NCBI GenBank assembly: GCA_964492615.1
Contig: CAZBKZ010000004.1
Location: 43,644 to 107,643, forward strand
Origin: JAABTH01 sp964492615
Lineage (GTDB): Bacteria > Bacillota > Dethiobacteria > DTU022
Length of the DNA: 64,000 nucleotides
Direction: 5' to 3'
Below, piece by piece: positions 60,758 through 64,000 of this stretch (positions are counted from its first letter, which is position 1; every line of letters starts with the position of its first letter). The notes under the pieces were generated by a model that was not told where the DNA came from, searched no databases, and saw nothing but the letters and a program-made list of their open reading frames with translations. The position numbers and the translations under genes were made by a program.

Positions 60758-63709
60758 TTAATAAAATATCTGCATTTCTTCCTCGTTCAGGTTGAATTTG
60801 CGGCGAATATGTTCGATAACCACAGCCGGGCGCAGGCGGGCAAATTCGCGCATGCTTTCAATTTCCTGTTCCCAACGTCCCATTGAGCCACCCCAGCGTT
60901 CAATTTGCCGGGGCATTTCATCCTCTATATTCGAAGCAAGTTCATCTATCCTGCCTATAACCCTCTCAGGAGCGAAGGTATATTCCAGGTGATAAGCAAA
61001 GCGTTCAATAAATGCTCTTTTGAAATCTTCGTTCTGCAGCAAACTTACCGTCAGGGTTGTGCTGATATTACCCCAGGCTCCTGTTCCTGCGGGGTTGGTC
61101 ATCGAAGCCAGAATGTTATGGTTGACGTGATCGAGCCACATACCCCAATCGAGGTCAAAAATTATCCAGCGCCACCTGCCCCCGGAGTCCTGTTCACGCC
61201 AGTAACGGATGTTGCCCTGGTCGGTCTGGGCAAAGTAGATTTGCACGATCAGGGCGTCGATGTAGCTGTTAACATCCATGCGGGTTTTTATGTAGGAATA
61301 ATTTTCATCGAGGGCCATATCGTTGCTGCGGACAAATTCGAGCATATCCAGGTAATCTTCATTTGAGCCTTCTCTGACCACCCAGTTTGCTTGCAGCAGG
61401 TCAATATTTTCCGGGTGCAGGTTGTGGTTGCCGGCAATAAAATAGCTGTTAATCCTTTCCCTGATGTTGTAGATGCCCCAGTATTCTCCATTCAGGTAGA
61501 GCACTGCCTGGCGGTAATCCTGGTAATCTACGTTGGTATCCTCAAGCAGGCTGGTCATAACAATGTCCCTGATTTTGCTGTAAACTGAATCCTGGCCGGA
61601 GGTGCGCAGGGTTATCGCTTTAAAAGTGCTGAGCTCCTTATTGGGGAAGAGAGGGTAATTAATCTCATTAAAACCGTATATATTACGGGCAAAAATGTTA
61701 AATATTTTTTGATCCATTCCCCGGCTGAACTGACCGCCGATCTTAAGCCCGGCATCCAGGCTGAGGCCAAGTTTGCCATCCGGTTCATACAGTTCCAGGT
61801 GGACCGGTTTCTCCATATCTTTCCAGAAATTTGCCCCGTAATAGGGAAACCGCTCAATGGCCCCGTAACCCTTCACGTATATCCCCTCGATCGGGTCCCA
61901 CAGGTCACGCGGGTCGAGCATTAATGAAACAACTGTCAATTTGTGATCTTGCCCGATAAAGTAGCTCCTGTTTTCTACCGGTCCGGGCAGCTGGTTATCT
62001 TCAAACGTTCTAGTCCTCAATACGGTGGTGCTGTTAAAAGTTACAGGTTCGCTGTAAAGGAGCGAGTTTTCATTCGGCTCTGAGCCGTCGGTAGTGTAGC
62101 GAATCGCGGCATTCGGGTCGGCAGACGTAATCGTTACCGTTACCGGTCGATCATAAAACCCTCCGGCCGGGTTGATTTGCAGGGGAAAGGAATACCTGCT
62201 GAAGTATTCACTTTCTGGCTCTCCTCCCGGGTTGGGCGAAGTGAAAAAGTAACGTTCATCGCTGGTTGAGTATAACCTGCCTGCCGATATGCCCGGGGAC
62301 AAAGCTCCGGTTGCCATCCTGTCTACCAATATCCCCGACGGGTGGTACAGCACCACCGTTTCACCGCTCGCTTTAAGCTTAAAATTGGTGTGCAGGGTGC
62401 CGCTTTCAGGATCAAAGCGGTCCTTGCCTGAGGCGAAGACAACCAGGCGTTCACCCGGCGCAATAGTAACTGGAGGAAACTGCCAGCGGTAAGGCTCTTC
62501 CTCGCGATCCGACAGGCCGTATCCCTCCAGGTTAATGCTGTAGCTTTCCGGGCTAAAAATTTCAATCCAGTCTTCATAATCGCCCTCTTCATCGGCGATG
62601 GTTGCAACGTTAACCGCCATAACTTCACTGATCTGCAGTTCCGGAACAGGGCTGCCGCTAAACTGCTCAAAACCAGCGCTGAAGTTTGCCTCGCCTGGAG
62701 TGGGGCGGGGGAAGTAAAGCCATTTTTCACGATCTTCTTCGCCTCTGCCAAAGGATACATCACGCTGCATATTACGTATTTCAAGTATATCGATAACCGT
62801 GCCGTCCGACATACTTAAAACCAGGGTGTCGTCCCGGTCGTTCAGGCTGAAATTGGTATGCAGGTAAGCGCCTTCAGGGTTGCTCCTGTTTTTCCCCGAA
62901 GCAAAAAGAACCAGGTAACCATTAGGTTCGATAGTAACCGCTGGAAAGCGCCATTTAAAGGGATTATCAATTTTGTCCGAAAGCCAGTAGTTTTCAAGGT
63001 TTATAGGTGCTGGGCCGGGGTTGTAAATCTCGATCCAATCTTCGAGGTCGCCATCTTCATCGGCCAGAGAAGTTCGGTTGTCGGTGAGGATTTCGTTAAT
63101 TAAAAGATTCTGCTCTTCTGCGCGGGGCATGTCGGCAACCTGTTCATAAGCAGTGGCCTTATTGGCTGCACCGGGGCTGGCCTCTAAAAAAAATGACCAG
63201 CTGTTGCTGTCATCTATTGTTCTGCCGTATGAAACGTTGGAAAGCATTTCAGGGTAGGTTATACTGTCCAGGATTGAGGCCTCGGGGTCAACCAGGTAAA
63301 GCTCTCCTCCCGAAGCGCCGAGCCTGAAACTAGTATGCATCTCACCGCTGTCGGCGTTAAAAAGATCCTTGCCTGAGGCAAAAATTACCAGGTGCTCACC
63401 CGCAGCGATGTAAATATCGGGCAGGCGCCACATGAAAGGGGTCTCCCGGTCGTTGCTTACCCAGTACCCGTGCAGGTTTACCGCCTTGCTGCTGCGGTTA
63501 TAAATTTCAACCCAGTCGGGGTAATCTCCGTCTTCATCAGCAATCGTAACGCGGTTGCTGGCCATAATTTCGTTTATAACCAGGCTTTTCCCACCGCTGA
63601 AAATACCTCCGAGGCTGAATACGGCTATTACCAATAGAACCAGCAGCAGGAGGGTAAACAAAAAGCGGCCGGCCAGGCGTGGTTCAGTTAAGCGCTTCAG
63701 GAAAGACAA
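60758..63709 (-). CDS. Large exported CotH-kinase protein with three lamin-tail domains
   Basis: A 983-residue protein. Signal or anchor at residues 13-36. Three lamin-tail domains at about 38-170, 200-335 and 365-500, each with (A)DE(D/E)GD and DW(V/I)EI(Y/F). A CHB_HEX_C-type domain at about 515-580 (AAIRYTTDGSEPNENS). A CotH-kinase domain at about 595-975 with YLNGEYWGIYNIRERIN and the metal-site WIIFDLDWGMWLD. CotH phosphorylates spore-coat proteins in Bacillus; this extracellular version probably modifies an envelope protein. TTG start, with no strong ribosome binding site. Confidence 0.85.
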   Translation of the reverse strand: MSFLKRLTEPRLAGRFLFTLLLLVLLVIAVFSLGGIFSGGKSLVINEIMASNRVTIADEDGDYPDWVEIYNRSSKAVNLHGYWVSNDRETPFMWRLPDIYIAAGEHLVIFASGKDLFNADSGEMHTSFRLGASGGELYLVDPEASILDSITYPEMLSNVSYGRTIDDSNSWSFFLEASPGAANKATAYEQVADMPRAEEQNLLINEILTDNRTSLADEDGDLEDWIEIYNPGPAPINLENYWLSDKIDNPFKWRFPAVTIEPNGYLVLFASGKNRSNPEGAYLHTNFSLNDRDDTLVLSMSDGTVIDILEIRNMQRDVSFGRGEEDREKWLYFPRPTPGEANFSAGFEQFSGSPVPELQISEVMAVNVATIADEEGDYEDWIEIFSPESYSINLEGYGLSDREEEPYRWQFPPVTIAPGERLVVFASGKDRFDPESGTLHTNFKLKASGETVVLYHPSGILVDRMATGALSPGISAGRLYSTSDERYFFTSPNPGGEPESEYFSRYSFPLQINPAGGFYDRPVTVTITSADPNAAIRYTTDGSEPNENSLLYSEPVTFNSTTVLRTRTFEDNQLPGPVENRSYFIGQDHKLTVVSLMLDPRDLWDPIEGIYVKGYGAIERFPYYGANFWKDMEKPVHLELYEPDGKLGLSLDAGLKIGGQFSRGMDQKIFNIFARNIYGFNEINYPLFPNKELSTFKAITLRTSGQDSVYSKIRDIVMTSLLEDTNVDYQDYRQAVLYLNGEYWGIYNIRERINSYFIAGNHNLHPENIDLLQANWVVREGSNEDYLDMLEFVRSNDMALDENYSYIKTRMDVNSYIDALIVQIYFAQTDQGNIRYWREQDSGGRWRWIIFDLDWGMWLDHVNHNILASMTNPAGTGAWGNISTTLTVSLLQNEDFKRAFIERFAYHLEYTFAPERVIGRIDELASNIEDEMPRQIERWGGSMGRWEQEIESMREFARLRPAVVIEHIRRKFNLNEEEMQIFY

Positions 63710-63915
63710 GTAATCACATCACTTAAACAATAATTATCCTTCATTATATTAGATTCCGGCCTAAAATAAAACTGTGCTCTGTTGATAAGCAGATTATTAA
63801 AAAGTTTTTTCGCTGATTTGCATAACATCCGTATTATTTATTTTTAATGGACCAGTTGGCAAGCGCCGTTCAGAAGCTTAAGTAATTAAGTTATAGGTTT
63901 GTAATCGGGGGTAAA

Positions 63916-64000
63916 TGGTGCGGGCGAGAGGATTTGAACCTCCATGGGTATGCCCCACTGGATCCTAAGTCCAGCGCGTCTGCCAGTTCCGCCACGCCCG
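63916..64000 (-). tRNA. tRNA-Leu (anticodon UAG), missing its first base at the window edge
   Basis: On the minus strand the sequence CGGGCGTGGCGGAA begins one base inside the acceptor stem (the first G of GCGGGCG would be at 64001). Anticodon loop CTTAGGA gives UAG. The long variable arm is typical of tRNA-Leu. The T loop GGTTCAAATCC, discriminator A and encoded CCA end are present at 63916-63919. Confidence 0.95.

Noticed and set aside
1..64000. CRISPR arrays, insertion sequences, prophage or rRNA genes
   Set aside because: No regularly spaced repeats, transposase, integrase, phage or rRNA sequences were seen.

Overview
This 64 kb window reads as chromosome from an anaerobic Gram-positive bacterium of the Firmicutes (Clostridia-like). 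The signs are strong AGGAGG-type ribosome binding sites with frequent GTG and TTG starts, a GatCAB amidotransferase operon, rpsT beside holA, an LPxTG wall-anchored protein, a SipW-type signal peptidase, a selenocysteine decoding set, and a large soluble Etf/Hdr/Flx-type electron-transfer operon with no respiratory membrane complex nearby. No insertion sequence, prophage or CRISPR array was seen. The species cannot be named from sequence alone.

Layout. 1-5.2 kb: the 3' part of holA, a C_GCAxxG_C_C redox protein, a transglutaminase-CAP exported protein, rpsT on the minus strand, and an AT-richer gene for an Ig-like/FecR/FHA surface protein lying between two copies of a 59-nt repeat. 5.4-16.8 kb: nnr, an acyl-CoA dehydrogenase, hom, alr, a minus-strand geranylgeranyl-reductase-type flavoprotein, and gatCAB-purA behind a recognisable promoter. 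16.9-23.9 kb: a small membrane protein, a GH36 alpha-galactosidase and an SbcD/YhaO-SbcC/YhaN-type pair in overlapping frames, meeting a minus-strand zinc-ribbon gene. 24-28 kb: a GLUG-repeat LPxTG surface protein behind a long structured leader that can bury its ribosome binding site, then an MBL-fold hydrolase. 28-32.6 kb: selA-selB-selD, in which selD carries an in-frame UGA (Sec17) and a nearby bacterial SECIS-like hairpin.

32.9-41.3 kb: eight co-directional, tightly packed genes for a HdrD-like CCG protein, EtfB, EtfA, HdrA, an MvhD/FlxD-like protein, two iron-sulfur proteins and an FlxA-like FAD/NAD protein, closed by a strong terminator. They look like one soluble flavin-based bifurcating or confurcating machine joining an Etf (probably fed by acyl-CoA dehydrogenases) to NAD(H) and ferredoxin. 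41.4-46.6 kb: an RseC-like protein, asd, a dihydropyrimidinase, and aroF-tyrA.

46.7-56.7 kb: an Rrf2 regulator, then a cell-surface cluster with SipW-type signal peptidase, several small exported TasA/camelysin-like proteins sharing N- and C-terminal motifs, a DUF5305-like protein, a membrane-anchored relative, and two regulators (XRE/MmyB-like and BTAD/SARP-like). It is best read as a matrix-fibre or surface-filament system. 56.8-64 kb: DegV, a bifunctional-nuclease-family protein, an EamA transporter, and a minus-strand VTC/DUF4956/CotH trio; the window ends inside a tRNA-Leu(UAG) missing only its first base.
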